The notes beneath the pieces were generated by a model. It saw nothing but the letters and a program-made list of their open reading frames with translations, had not been told where the DNA came from and did not search any database. 24,257 nt of DNA from Strongylocentrotus pallidus (Eukaryota > Echinodermata > Echinoidea > Camarodonta > Strongylocentrotidae), in NCBI GenBank assembly GCA_030265145.1, contig JARBES010000130.1, positions 36,442,940-36,467,196 of the forward strand. The letters are read 5' to 3'. Each line of letters begins with the position of its first letter. Within the stretch, counting starts at the first letter, position 1. Below are positions 10,701 to 20,340 of the stretch, in pieces. The position numbers and the translations under genes are program-made.

Positions 10701-11376
10701 GGAAGTCAACGGCGTCATAGGTAAGGAATCCGGTATCGCTTTAATTCGTTATAACGGGACAGCGGCGTTTTCAGCCGGTCCAGCCCCCCCCCCCCCACGT
10801 TTAACTGACCAAAGAAGTATACTACATGCAGTTTGTCTAATATGGTAATATTCTTGTTTCTAGGTTTCACGATATTTAACTCTCCAGTTTACTTTACATA
10901 AGGAAATAATAAAAATTATATCACGAAATTTTGCTACAGATTATTTGGGCAATGCGGTAGCATTTTACGCACTTGTTGTGACAGATGTCTCATCATTTGT
11001 TCAAACTACTGGAACTTAAGTCTAAGTATATTCTATCTGGGTTACAGAAGATTCAGCTGTTTATTGAACCTTTTTTGCAGACGAAATATGAACATTGCAG
11101 CCTTGCGTGGCAGATTCAGATCGTATGCCTTGGTATTACTTGCATAACTATTTTGCATTTCATCTTTCCAACTATTCATCTTCAAAATTTCTATCGGCTT
11201 TATCCGCAGGTCAATATCAAAACGCTCGGGTAATCATTGAGAACCCTACGATTGGCCAACAGCAGGGAACGTCCACCGCTTGTGATGTTCAGGGCATTAT
11301 GAGTCAGGCGGTCAGAGTCGGACTGGTTTGGCGCCAAAACTATACACCAGAATCGGACGAAATTTGTGGACCCTGA
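1..11376 (+). CDS. ITIH-like protein with two heavy-chain modules, 5' partial (copy A)
   Basis: Secreted inter-alpha-trypsin-inhibitor heavy-chain-like protein; vertebrate relatives are extracellular matrix/hyaluronan-associated proteins. Exons read from sequence: 1-150, 441-985, 1412-1715, 2256-2317, 3143-3303, 3821-3931, 4337-4475, 5303-5563, 6306-6594, 7048-7301, 7466-7756, 8161-8330, 9141-9316, 9974-10081, 10337-10720, 11210-11376 (TGA). Every junction is GT..AG and phases match throughout, giving about 1190 residues without a stop. Order: end of vWA 1, post-vWA region, linker, VIT, vWA 2 (MIDAS DVSGS), post-vWA region, ITIH C-terminal domain. The start codon, signal peptide, any first VIT and the first MIDAS Asp motif lie upstream of base 1. 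A usual ITIH has one VIT and one vWA. It could instead be two genes joined by my exon choice, but no stop or signal-peptide exon is seen between the modules. Confidence 0.88.
1942..1959 (+). repeat. Poly-G run
   Basis: A run of about 17 G in the intron 1716-2255. Similar poly-C/G runs occur near 10785, 18865, 21410, 22794 and 22962; frequent homopolymer G/C runs are a texture of this genome. Confidence 0.85.
2256..2317 (+). other. Small linker exon between the two heavy-chain modules
   Basis: A 62-bp exon bounded by ttcag and gtaagt, entering in phase 1 and leaving in phase 0. It encodes about 21 residues (GKDPTDVAPKIHDAPLAVES plus D). It joins the first vWA module to the VIT exon at 3143 with both phases matching. 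This exon is the main evidence that the two modules belong to one protein. It is too short to be secure on its own; a cDNA read across 1715/2256/3143 would settle it. Confidence 0.6.
2353..2650 (+). repeat. tRNA-derived SINE with AT-rich tail
   Basis: The head resembles a tRNA: an A-box-like TGGTCTAGTGGATA near 2360 and a B-box GATTCGAGTCC at 2404. A central part (CTAGGTGATGTAGCGGGGTA, GGAATTCCTCGAATGC) and the ending GTGCTATATAAAT follow, then an (ATT)n-like tail to about 2650. This is the layout of a full-length polymerase III SINE. It lies in the intron 2318-3142. Confidence 0.7.
3585..3747. mobile_element. Palindromic MITE, 163 bp with ~60-bp inverted arms
   Basis: The left arm (3585-3644) and the reverse complement of the right arm (3688-3747) align along about 60 bp, sharing AGGGACT, TTAGATTTACACGA and GTGGAC. 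The centre is about 43 bp. No internal coding. The family is uncertain; no clear target-site duplication was found. It lies in the intron 3304-3820 of the VIT region. Confidence 0.7.
4540..4830. repeat. Unclassified repetitive stretch in VIT intron
   Basis: Contains a direct repeat (AATCTCGAGCTGAT at about 4697 and 4770) and inverted pieces (CAAAATATCCCGCTA against TAGCGGGCTATTTGG). GC content is higher than in the surrounding intron. Probably a degraded transposon; the open frame on the minus strand here has no coding support. Confidence 0.35.
5655..5806 (+). repeat. tRNA-derived SINE head (copy A)
   Basis: TTAGCTCAGTCGGTAGAGCG is a textbook A-box/D-arm and GGTTTGAATCC at 5702 a B-box. The anticodon arm does not pair properly, so this is a SINE head and not a working tRNA. 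It sits in the intron 5564-6305. The body runs to at least the TTAA at 5803. Confidence 0.6.
5807..6137. mobile_element. 331-bp TTAA-flanked insertion, copy A only
   Basis: Copy B reads CAGTTAAACAAGTAG without interruption (about 14467-14481), while copy A has TTAA at 5803 and again at 6138 with 331 bp between. TTAA duplication is the hallmark of piggyBac-type transposition. Weak terminal inverted similarity is visible (AGGGAGATGGTAGT against AGACGCATAGTAGT, 9 of 14). No transposase; at best a non-autonomous element. A deletion in copy B between two TTAA sites would look the same. Confidence 0.5.
6306..7301 (+). other. Second vWA domain with complete MIDAS (copy A)
   Basis: Exons 6306-6594 and 7048-7301 encode a full von Willebrand factor A domain. 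All metal-ion-dependent adhesion site elements are visible: DVSGS after VIFII, the threonine in NTNLHKAI across the splice junction, and the aspartate in LIVLSDGNPNHG. NLGFGEDLDFPFLERMAYQ closes the domain. Metal-dependent ligand binding is therefore plausible from family knowledge. The intron at 6595-7047 shows nothing beyond AT-rich sequence shared with copy B. Confidence 0.92.
7881..8062 (+). repeat. Headless SINE with shared central domain (copy A)
   Basis: ACCCAGGTGAGGTAAATGGG, TTCCTTGAAATGC, GGCAGCCGTGCTAAAGCC then ATAATAATAATGG, ending in an (ATT)n stretch. The central part parallels the SINE at 2353, but no A/B boxes precede it, so the copy is 5' truncated. Lies in the intron 7757-8160. 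Confidence 0.55.
8866..9020 (+). repeat. (CAT/CGT/CAC)n microsatellite in intron, copy A
   Basis: Imperfect trinucleotide repeat of CATCAT, TCGTCG and CATTATC units within the copy-A-specific part of the intron 8331-9140. The open frames on both strands here come from this repeat. Confidence 0.6.
9571..9758. repeat. Inverted repeat in intron (copy A)
   Basis: 31-bp arms at 9585-9615 and 9710-9740 match at 30 of 31 positions, with weaker pairing outward to ATGGG/CCCCAT. The 94-base loop has no recognised content. MITE-like; also able to fold as a hairpin in the pre-mRNA of the intron 9317-9973. Confidence 0.65.
9974..11376 (+). other. ITIH C-terminal domain and stop (copy A)
   Basis: Exons 9974-10081, 10337-10720 and 11210-11376. 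It reads NTIHIPELALKVCLEEDP, VNGIFVGGRIGGDEVDF, FMEDIVVTLGSR, LGLSFDLLNPVGLSPEVNGV and IGQYQ, and ends SDEICGP then TGA. This follows the ITIH C-terminal family (for example the VNG..xGG and LGL..NGxIGQ segments). The DPH motif whose Asp is esterified to chondroitin sulfate in vertebrate heavy chains is not seen at the expected place, before IHIPE. Confidence 0.85.
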
Positions 11377-12041
11377 ACATTATTTTGTTTGTCAAAGAAT
11401 TAAAATAATTTATCATCGGAAGATTTAACGTGTACATATTATTTTATAAATACATGTTTATGGATCGACTTTTGAACTTGCGAATTATACATATGCCTAA
11501 ATAACCACCTCGTACATAAAGATGCCATCGTTTTATGCAAGGTTTTTGTTACCTCAATAATTTCTTCTACAACCTACCTAACATGTCATGTTGAAACAGT
11601 TTGATGTTTTAATGAAGGTTTCAAGATATCGGTGTGGCCAGTATCAATAGTCATGAATGAAGAACTGAAACTACAAAAGAGTTGTATTGCTTATGTGTAT
11701 GAAAGATTGTTTTCATTTTTTTTTTATAGCGACATGTGTATAATTTGAATTTCTCCGTATACATGTGTGTGGGTCATGATGTGATAATTGAATTCAAATA
11801 CTGAGTTTTTGAAGACGATTCTAATTAATTGTCCTACATTTTAAAACACATTTTACAAATACGTGTGATGCTTTCCATACTTACCAAAGCATGACAGAGA
11901 CAATTTATCAAAAGTAAAGGTATTACAATATTATCATAATTGTCAAATCTTGAGTAGCTTATTGTCCTCATTTTCTTTAATGGTTCTTATTTCTTTCTTT
12001 TCCATGCCAATCTCGGTCTTTATTCTGTCGCCCATCACTTT

Positions 12042-12174
12042 GATACCATGTTAACCATGGTATCTATACTATCAAACAATTAAATTACCATTTTTTATAC
12101 CATGGTTACCATGGTTCGAATGGTGGATGGTAATTTGGACAAAGAACCATGATTACCATGGTACTACCGTGGTG
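12042..12174. mobile_element. ACCATGGTA-palindrome MITE, copy A only
   Basis: It begins with the near-palindrome GATACCATG-TTAA-CCATGGTATC and ends with TACCATGGTACTACCGTGG, whose reverse complement resembles the start; further ACCATGGT units lie inside. Copy B lacks the whole block at the matching point (about 20110). Clear boundaries and inverted ends suggest a small transposon, family unknown. Confidence 0.55.
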
Positions 12175-12424
12175 CCTTTTTTTTTTATAGGGATCCCTCT
12201 CTTGTTCCTTCCTTCTCTCTCTCTCTCTTTCTTTATCTTGATAATTTTGTTTTCTTCCTCAATCGTTTTCTCTCACTTTTTCTCCATATTTCTTCTGTCA
12301 TTGTTTTCTCTCTCATATTCTCTCCCTTGTACATTTTCATTTAACAAATCAACAACATCTTGATTACAAATGAAAGCTATACAATATGTAACTTTTTCGT
12401 TTTAAAAACATTGTATTTTTCACA

Positions 12425-12447
12425 AATAAAATCAATAAAGAAATAAA
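12425..12447 (+). terminator. Poly(A) signal cluster, ITIH-like gene copy A
   Basis: Three AATAAA hexamers at 12425, 12434 and 12442, about 1.05 kb after the stop codon. The cluster is conserved in copy B. It implies a roughly 1 kb 3' UTR; an earlier, non-canonical site cannot be excluded. Confidence 0.5.
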
Positions 12448-13361
12448 GCATTAAAAATCGCAATCCTGGTGTGGGTTATAAGTACTTTGTGTCCAAGTAA
12501 GCAATACATAAGTGTTAAATATTCTGGACAATAATTATGTTACATATACATGTAGCACACGTTAAATTGTATAATAGTTTACGATTACTTCAATAATATT
12601 AGAATACATATTCAAAAACTCTAGTCTACAATAAATAATGTTCTCTATTTGATATCAAAGTAAGCCACGATAAACGAGAAAATTCGTCATAAACGTCTTG
12701 CTGCCTAATATAAAATATTGCTCAAAGCAAAGACAATAATTCAAAATCAACTTGGGTTTCATCAAGTCACATCAAAAGCTCACATTCTAATTTGGCATTC
12801 TTAAATGAATTTAAGATGTTGGAATCCTCAACAGTTTTATGCAGAATTATAGATGGTGATTCGCCGAAATAAGCGAGTCTGGTCACTTCCTTCGTCGATG
12901 AAAAAGTTGCAACACCAAGCTCCGCATGTATTGGTCTTGATATCCTAAGGCTCCGCCATCGTCATTTTCACTGTTATTGAAAGCAAAGAAAGAGAGAGAG
13001 AGAGAACTATTGAATGAGAAGGTCTTTTAGAAATATTTGATATTACAGAGCTATATGTATGTTAAAGTTCCATTTCAACTGTTATTGTTTAAAGTTTGGC
13101 CTATATACGTGATGATATTCTGAAAAGAATAAATGTTTTCTAATACAGCGTTGTAATAAAGACAGAGAAAATTTCTGACATGAATGTCTTGACATGTCTC
13201 CAAAGGAAAAAAGTGAAAGTATATCTTATCCTGAGAGGTGTAAAGAGAGTCAAAGGCGTAGCCTGGCTCCAGTCATTGAGGGGGGTACTTGTCTTACAAG
13301 CTGAATGAAATGCGAAAGAATAATGTCATTGTATGGGGTGTGGAAAAGGCGCAAAACTTTT

Positions 13362-13425
13362 TTTATTTTTAAACATAGCCTTCCCTCTACATTTTTCTCT
13401 TTTCTCCTCTCGTGCTCTCTTTATT
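13362..13425 (-). terminator. Poly(A) signals of the Kazal-like gene (copy A)
   Basis: AATAAA on the minus strand at 13425-13420 and 13367-13362, in the same places as in copy B. Confidence 0.45.
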
Positions 13426-13563
13426 TCCATTCCCTTCTTAACCATTCAAAGGGGGATGGGGTCGCTAAACCTCGAGCCCCTATAGCTACGCTCATGCCCT
13501 ACACATTTAAAATGAAATCTACTAACCTGTACCGCCTTGATTGACATAAGGGGCAGCTTTGAG

Positions 13564-14090
13564 TTAACCACACCCAGCGCCTTCACCTCCGTCTCCGCCA
13601 CAATCCCCACCACCATCTCCTCCATCACCACCATCTCCATCGCCACCATCTCCATCGCCACCGTCACCACCATCTCCATCGCCTCCATCGCCACCATCCC
13701 CACCGCAATCACCACCATCGCAATCGCCACCACCGTTTCCGCCATCACCACCACCGTCACCACCATCCCCACCGCAATCACCACCACCACCACCACCATC
13801 GCAATCACCACCATCACACCCACAATCTTCCTCCGAACTGCTACTAGAGTCATCGTCACTGTCTGAACTCGAACTTCCGCAATCATTCGAGTCACTGCCG
13901 CAGCTGTCACTGTCACTATCACTATCACTATCGCTGTCACTGTCACTGTCACTGTCACTGTCACAATCACCGCTACCACTACCACAATCTCCGCTGTCGC
14001 TGCCACTACTCCCACTTCCACTACTACCACTGCTACTACTGCTGTCACCCCCACCTCCCCCTCCGCCCCATCCCCCCCCTGTTGCTGCCT
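13564..14090 (-). CDS. Kazal-like/acidic protein, C-terminal part, 5' truncated at gap (copy A)
   Basis: Partial copy of the last exon of the gene at 21691-23307, from the gap edge to the stop TAA at 13566-13564. The Gly/Asp frame stays open for the whole 527 bp. It has 9 Asp-Ser pairs (11 in the other copy) and a different arrangement of GGD units. Close to the gap the two Cys codons of the other copy read Gly and Trp; this may be real variation or poor sequence at a contig end. The Kazal and signal-peptide parts are absent only because the sequence stops at the N run. Confidence 0.75.
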
Positions 14091-14190
14091 NNNNNNNNNN
14101 NNNNNNNNNNNNNNNNNNNNNNNNNNNNNNNNNNNNNNNNNNNNNNNNNNNNNNNNNNNNNNNNNNNNNNNNNNNNNNNNNNNNNNNNNN
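14091..14190. other. Assembly gap, exactly 100 N
   Basis: A run of exactly 100 N, the conventional placeholder for a scaffold gap of unknown size. The left edge lies inside the low-complexity last exon of the Kazal-like gene. The right edge begins inside an ITIH exon matching base 5511. The two flanks do not continue each other and instead each belong to one copy of a repeated ~8 kb segment. Confidence 0.99.
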
Positions 14191-17100
14191 ACTACACCGT
14201 TCAGTATGATACTAACAATCCAGAAGATGGTAGCGATATTCAGGTAATCATTGTTTGGGGGAAATGTGAGGTCTCGTTAATACCGTATATACATTATGAT
14301 TTGTGCTGTAGGTTCATGATTTTAGCTCAGTCGATAGAGCGTCTCCCTGTTAAACCTGAGCTTGTAGGTTTGAGTCCAGCAAGTCTCGTCCCTCACATAG
14401 GAAGTTGGTAAATTGGGATAATAGTTGGTAACTCTGGTGAAGTGGTACAACTGCATTCCCTGATCAGTTAAACAAGTAGACGAGGAATTAAATTCTCCTT
14501 TTCTTCCCTGGCACAGGTAATGCCGAAATATTGATGATCATATCCTTTCAATATTTGAAATGATAAATTTGTCATATCTACAAAAATACAAATATTCACA
14601 TCAGAGTACATCGTTGTTATATTTTTAGATATTAGACAACCACTTCGTCCAGTTCTTTTCGCCATCCGGCCTCCCTGTTCTTCGGAAGAACGTCATCTTC
14701 ATCATCGACGTCAGTGGTTCGATGGCAGGAGTTAAGCTGCGTCAGGTGAAGGACGCCCTCACCGCGATCCTCAATGACATGCCTGAGACTGACAAGTTCA
14801 ACATCATTCCGTTCTCGGATGATGTTAATTTCTTGGACAGGAACAAAATGCTTTTCTCGACGAGCTCAAATGTCAGAAGGGCCAAGCGCTTCGTCAAATC
14901 ATTGCAAGAAAGAGACAGTAAGTTCTAAAATATTTTTGAATATTTGGAATAATACAGGATAGCCTGCAGCTTTAGAATTTGATTCTGATGAAGAAGTTTT
15001 TTCAACAAGAGCATTTGAAGTTGGAGAGGGTCGTGTTGTCCTATTCTTATGTTCCTGATTCCTTTTCTTGTCCTCGTGTCCCTAACTTGTTTTGTCATGC
15101 CTTTTGAAGGGGAAGGTGGCATGTGACCCGTTACCCCTTCTCCACTTTTATCCATACACTAGTGTCTGGTCAAAATTTGGCCATTTACTATCAAACCTTT
15201 TGGAGCTCTTTCCAATGGAGATCAGTAAATCAAGATATCGGCATGAGTCCGAATACAAAGGTCTAGGAAATAAGAACTCTCATTGAAGGGAGATATCCAC
15301 GAGTGTTTCTAACCAAACATGTTGACTGACATAATGCTTCTTCTTCCTCCTCTTTAATTCACATAGACACCAATCTACACAAGGCGATTATCGCCGGGGT
15401 TAGGATGCTCCGAGATGAGACCGACCAGAATGTCCGACCGGACGAAAACGTCGTGTCCATGCTTATCGTCCTATCCGATGGAAACCCCAACCACGGCGAG
15501 ATCGACAAGGAGATCATTGAGCGGAACGTGGAGGAGGAGATTCGCGGGGATTTCTCGCTCTTCAATCTAGGATTCGGCGAGGATCTCGATTTCCCGTTCC
15601 TGGAACGCATGGCATACCAGGTTTGTAATTGTCGAACTCCAATTGAACACGATAAGGAACTTAATTTGGATTTGATAAAAAGGGGTTTGCTAGTTCCTAA
15701 TAGCTTGAAGTAAGTCATGCCTTTGTTTGTTTGTCTTTTTTTGTTATTGTTTATTTGTGCGTTTTTTTAATTTTCAGAATCACGGCGTAGCCAGGCAGAT
15801 ACCCGAACGCGCTGATGCAGGAAAACTCCTGGAGAATTTCTACTTCGAGGTGGCAACGCCGCTTCTGCGTGACGTGGAGTTCCAGTACTCACGAGGAATA
15901 GAATACAACTCTCTGAGCGATAGGACATTCTCAAACTACTTCAATGGCTCTGAGCTGGTGATTGTAGGTAAACTGTTGGATAATTACCGATACAGTACTC
16001 TGACTTCATACACGTATGCGAGAACATCGTCTGATGACATCACCTACAGGAGTCGAGGAAATACGCGGGTAAATATAATTCTGTGATGCAATAATTTGAT
16101 AGTGTTTCTGGCTTTATTTATATCATATTTCATTTTCTTCTCTTTCAAAATGATTGACTTCACATCTATCAAAAATATATTAATTTCACACACAAAAAAA
16201 GAAAAAAGTAGTGCTTGCGAAATTGAAAATCTATTAACTGTATGGTGTACAGTGACTCATGTTGAAGTCAAGTATCAATTGAATTTAACTTAAGACAAGC
16301 ATTGCCCTCTCTAAACGACATATCGTATCAAAGTCAGGAGTTTGCAATCAACGTGTTTAAGAATGACCCTGATATAACATCCATAATCAGTATGTTGAAT
16401 AGTAGCTGTAATCTTCATGTAATCATATATTACAAAACTATTTTTTATAAGATTTTATCAGGTTTATTCTTCTACATACAAAAATTGCTTGAGTCACAAA
16501 CAAGAACTCTCTTCCTAAATAAATCCCTTTCACAGCACTAATGTCCTTTTGGCAAGACATAAATCTACAATTGCCAGAATCCACCCAGGTGAGGTAAATG
16601 GGTACCTGGCAGGAATTAATTCCTTGAAATGCTTTAGCACCGTAACGACAGCCGCGCTAAAGCCCAGATAATAATAATGGACCGCCAGGAGTGGATATGT
16701 GCCAGACATGAGCGCTATAAAAGGCTCCACTATTATTATTATTGTTACAACTTGACCATTAGAGTGGGTTATAAAAATGGTCAGATCAGTGTTTCTTTTC
16801 CTTTACAAAAATTTGATAGCATGACGTATTTTTTGTCATTATCTCGTAGGTGCCTGACAGAGCCTTGCTCGATGAAGATGTTCCGGTAGGCATCATTGAG
16901 AGGATCTGGGCCAATCACATTATCCAGTCTCTTCAACAGAGACAGAAACTGAATGAAATAAGACCCGAATTTACGACGACAGATGATGGTGAAATAAGAG
17001 ATATGTCCATTCAGTACAGGTAAGAGAGCCCAAATTACAGCGGAAGAAAGAAATTATATCTATTATTTCTTTTATTTATATATTTCGTATTTTAGACCTA

Positions 17101-19454
17101 TTGTTTTAGATAGTATTAACAACAATTCAAACATAGGATTATCTGGCATATGCAGTCCAGGGAGTGTTTCACAAAGACGAAGATCGACGTAATTTTTACT
17201 TTTTGTTTATACTTTCAGGTTCTTTAATCCATACACGGCGTTATTGGTGAGAGGGCAGGCGGTTTCTACCAACGATGCTTATCCATTTGCGATGAGGATC
17301 ATCGCCTCACCTCTCCCCCGACCGGTCCGGGAGGCCCTCAATCAGGCGTTTGTAGTGGAAACCCCATCGGGCACATCGAGCCCAGACACAGAAGGTCAGT
17401 AGGCTAAACAGAACAGAACAAAGACTTCTTGTTGTATGCTCTGTTCAGGATTACATGGGCAGAAGCGTCACTTTATCATTTTTGATAGGGAAAGTTGGAC
17501 CAAATTTGCCGTCATGATAGTCAAAGATTTCCAACAGGCAAAATAACATTAAAAGGGTTCCCAGGTATTCATATTTGTCGAGAAGGGAATAAAATACTAT
17601 ATATTTTGAAATTTGCGGACGAGCCACTGACAGATATTTTTGTTTTGGGATTGTCACCAGAGCAATCTTTACACAGAGTTTGGCCAACTTGGTTTCACTG
17701 GGTCACAACATGGCGTATATTCTTTTCATCTGTGCTTGCCCAACAAAACAGTAGTCCCCATAATGTGTCCAACTCGAACCGGGTTGGCCAAACTCTGTGT
17801 ATAGATGACTCTGATTGTCACATCCCCATAGCACCATCTGTCGACGACCTTGTAAATAATGTAGCTTCATTCACGTCACACGCAGGTGTGCTTTCGGAAG
17901 CAATAGAGCTTTGTGAAGCGTTGATGTATATTGATGTGAAGATTGATTAATTCAAGAAGAGTGTTGATGTAAATTATACATTCTAGAAGCCCTTTAGTTT
18001 TCAAATAAAAATGTTTTTTTTTTTTTCTTTTTTCTTCTTTCTTTAAGGCCCGTTGTTGAATACCATCCACATACCAGAGCTGGCTCTTAAGGTATGCCTC
18101 GAGGAAGACCCTTGGAGGAACGATGAACTCACTCTCTTGGAAGACACAGTAAATGGTAAACATTTATTTCTCTTTAGCAGTCTTAGTTTCTCTGTAAAAA
18201 AAATAGAGAGTACTCCAGTTATTTCCCTTTTTGTAACAATTTTGACAAACTGATTGAGTTCTCTTCTTCGTACTTCCTTCAGATTAATAGCGTGTTCGAA
18301 GTTTTCAACCTACAACTAAAAACGAATTTATACTTATATAAACTGTCACTCGCATGCCTCGAACCTATTAACCTTATTATATAATTGGTATCTGATGACC
18401 TTTGATGACTAGGTATCTATGTCGTTGGAAGAATTGGCGGCGACGAGGTCGATTTCGACGGTATCATCTCCGACCGGACCTTCATGGAGGACATCGTAGT
18501 GACGTTGGGCTCGCGATCGAACGCCGAGCACGAACTCCGCTTCACGTCCCGAGGGGTGAACGTGGATACGAACCCCCAGATTAGATGGTCGGGGGATCTG
18601 GCATCCTCCATCGATTTCGGCATCCACCGAGTTGAAGTGAGCGGGAAGTTGGCCGTGGTGACACTGAATAGAGGGACTTCCTTCGAGATCACCGGAAGCA
18701 GACTGGACGCCGACCTGGGAGGGAATCGACCCCTGGGGCTATCGTTTGACTTGTTGAACCCGGTCGGTTTATCTCCGGAAGTCAACGGCGTCATAGGTAA
18801 GGAATCCAGTTTCGCCTAAATTCGTTACAATGGGTATAGGCAGTGGCATATTCAGCCGGCTCAGCCCCCCCCCCCGTTTAAAGGGCCAATTATGTAATGA
18901 TCAATACTACATGCAGTTTGTCTAATATGGTAACATTGTTGTCTACGTTTCACGATATCTAACACTCCAGATTACCTTACATAAGGAAATGATAAAATTT
19001 ATATCACAAAATTTTGCTGAAAATCATTCAGGCAATGCGATTTCATTTTTTATGCACTTTTGTGATAGATGTCTCATCTTTTGTTCAAACTACTGGAACT
19101 AAAGTCTAAGTATAATCTGGGTTACAGAAGATTCAGCTGTTTATTGATCTTGTTTGCAGACGAAATGTGAACATTGCAGCCTTGCGTGTCAGATTCAGAT
19201 CGTATGCCTTGGTATTACTTGCATAACTATTTTGCTTTCATCTTTCCAACTATTCATCTTCAAAATGTCTATCGGCTTTATCCGCAGGTCAATATCAAAA
19301 CGCTCGTGTAATCATTGAGAACCCTACGATTGGCCAACAGCAGGGGACGTCTACCGCTTGTGATGTACAGGGTATTATGAGTCAGGCGGTCAGAGTCAGA
19401 CTGGTTTGGCGCCAAAACTATACCCCAGAATCGGACGAAATCTGTGGACCTTGA
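14191..19454 (+). CDS. ITIH-like protein, 3' part only, 5' truncated at gap (copy B)
   Basis: Second copy of the ITIH-like gene from the last 53 bp of the pre-vWA exon. Exons: 14191-14243 (partial), 14629-14917, 15367-15620, 15778-16068, 16850-17019, 17219-17394, 18048-18155, 18413-18796, 19288-19454 (TGA). Each complete exon has exactly the same length and phase as its copy A partner. It encodes the second vWA (DVSGS, NTNL, LSDGNP), post-vWA region and C-terminal domain, about 617 residues. By eye about 70 coding differences separate the copies, only about 11 of them changing an amino acid. It is open throughout and under evident constraint. The missing 5' part is cut by the N gap. Most likely the other allele of the first gene. 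Confidence 0.87.
14322..14470 (+). repeat. tRNA-derived SINE head (copy B)
   Basis: Counterpart of the copy A SINE at 5655, with A-box TAGCTCAGTCGATAGAGCG and B-box GGTTTGAGTCC at 14367. It lacks the first ~15 bp of the tRNA-like acceptor side. Confidence 0.6.
16570..16748 (+). repeat. Headless SINE with shared central domain (copy B)
   Basis: Counterpart of 7881-8062 with the same central motifs and a TATTATTATTATTG end. Its presence in both copies dates the insertion before the two copies separated. Confidence 0.55.
17645..17831. repeat. Inverted repeat in intron (copy B)
   Basis: Counterpart of 9571-9758, with arms at 17658-17688 and 17783-17813. Each arm carries one further substitution next to the other's site, not compensating ones. 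Confidence 0.65.
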
Positions 19455-20104
19455 ACATTATTTTGTTTGTCAAAGAATTAAAATAATTTATCGTTGGAAG
19501 ATTTAACATGTACAGATTATTTTATAAATACATGTTTATGGATCGACTTTTGAACTTGCGAATTATACATATGCCTAAATAACCACCTCGTACATAGAGA
19601 TGCCATCGTTTTATGCAAGGTTTTTGTTACCTCAATAATTCCTTCTCCAACCTTCCTAAGATGTCATGTTAAAACAGTTTGATGTTTTAAAGAAGGTATC
19701 AAATTATGGGTGCGGCCAGTATCAACAGTCATACATGAAGAATTGAAACTACAAGAGAGTTGTATTACATAATTATGTATATGAAAGTTTTTTATTTTTT
19801 ATAGCGACATGTGTATACATATTGTGTGTGGATCATGAAGTGATATTTGATTTCAAATACTGAGTTTTTGAAGACGATACTAATTAATTGTTCTACATTT
19901 TAAAACACATTTTAGATTTAACAATACGTGTGACGCTTTTCATACTTACCAAAGCATTATTGTGACAACTTATTTTCTGCCTCAATTATAGGTATTAAAA
20001 TATTATCATATTTAATTATCAAAAAGTAGTTTATTGTCCTCATTTTCTTTAATGTTTCTTATTTCTTTCTTTTCCATGCCAATCTCGGTCTTTATTCTGT
20101 CGCT

Positions 20105-20340
20105 CATCACTTTTTCTCTCCCTCTCTCGTTCCCTCCTTCTCTCATCCTTGTTCTCCATTTTCTCTCTCTCTCTCTCTCTCTTCCTCTTCCTCTCTCTTT
20201 CTCTCTCTCCCTCTCTCTATCTATATATCTCTTTCTGTATCTTGATTACTTTCTTTTCTTCCTCAATCGTTTTCTCTCACTTTCTCTCCATATTTCTTCT
20301 GTAACTGCTTTCTCTCTCCTATTCTCTCCCTTGTACAGTT
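20105..20340 (+). repeat. CT-rich microsatellite tract (copy B)
   Basis: Interrupted (CT)n/(TCTC)n sequence, shorter in copy A (12190-12330). Simple sequence; its open frame of Ser/Leu/Phe has no coding support. Confidence 0.8.

Larger units (their letters stand above)
11377..13563. other. 3' UTR and spacer, copy A
   Basis: No gene seen apart from the 3' UTRs of the two convergent genes. Contains the copy-A MITE, a CT-rich tract (12190-12330), the AATAAA cluster, then AT-rich sequence. A GGCGTAGCC...GGGGGG fragment near 13255-13290 is of the kind scattered through marine invertebrate genomes. Confidence 0.6.
5511..14090. repeat. Left copy of ~8.5 kb duplicated segment (copy A)
   Basis: Base 5511 onward aligns with 14191 onward, and 14090 aligns with about 22258, in the same orientation. 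The match includes ITIH exons, introns, SINE copies, the CT-rich tract, AATAAA cluster, spacer and the end of the Kazal-like gene. Copy A is about 8580 bp. Copy-specific material includes the 331-bp TTAA insertion, the ACCATGGTA element and about 610 bp of intron 8331-9140. Confidence 0.95.

Noticed and set aside
13446-14054. 202-residue Val/Thr/Met-rich open frame on the minus strand, and its 300-residue partner at 21573-22475
   Set aside because: Out-of-frame shadow of the Gly/Asp-coding repeat. The triplet composition keeps several frames open; this frame has no signal peptide, domain or splice link, while the Gly/Asp frame is joined to a signal peptide and Kazal-like domain.
17495-17950. 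151-residue open frame in copy B intron
   Set aside because: It spans an inverted repeat, is interrupted in copy A, and lies in a clean GT..AG intron between two ITIH exons.
14191-19454. Copy B as a genuine truncated paralogue or pseudogene
   Set aside because: All exons are intact with synonymous-dominated change, and the truncation coincides with an assembly gap, so loss of the 5' part is most simply technical.
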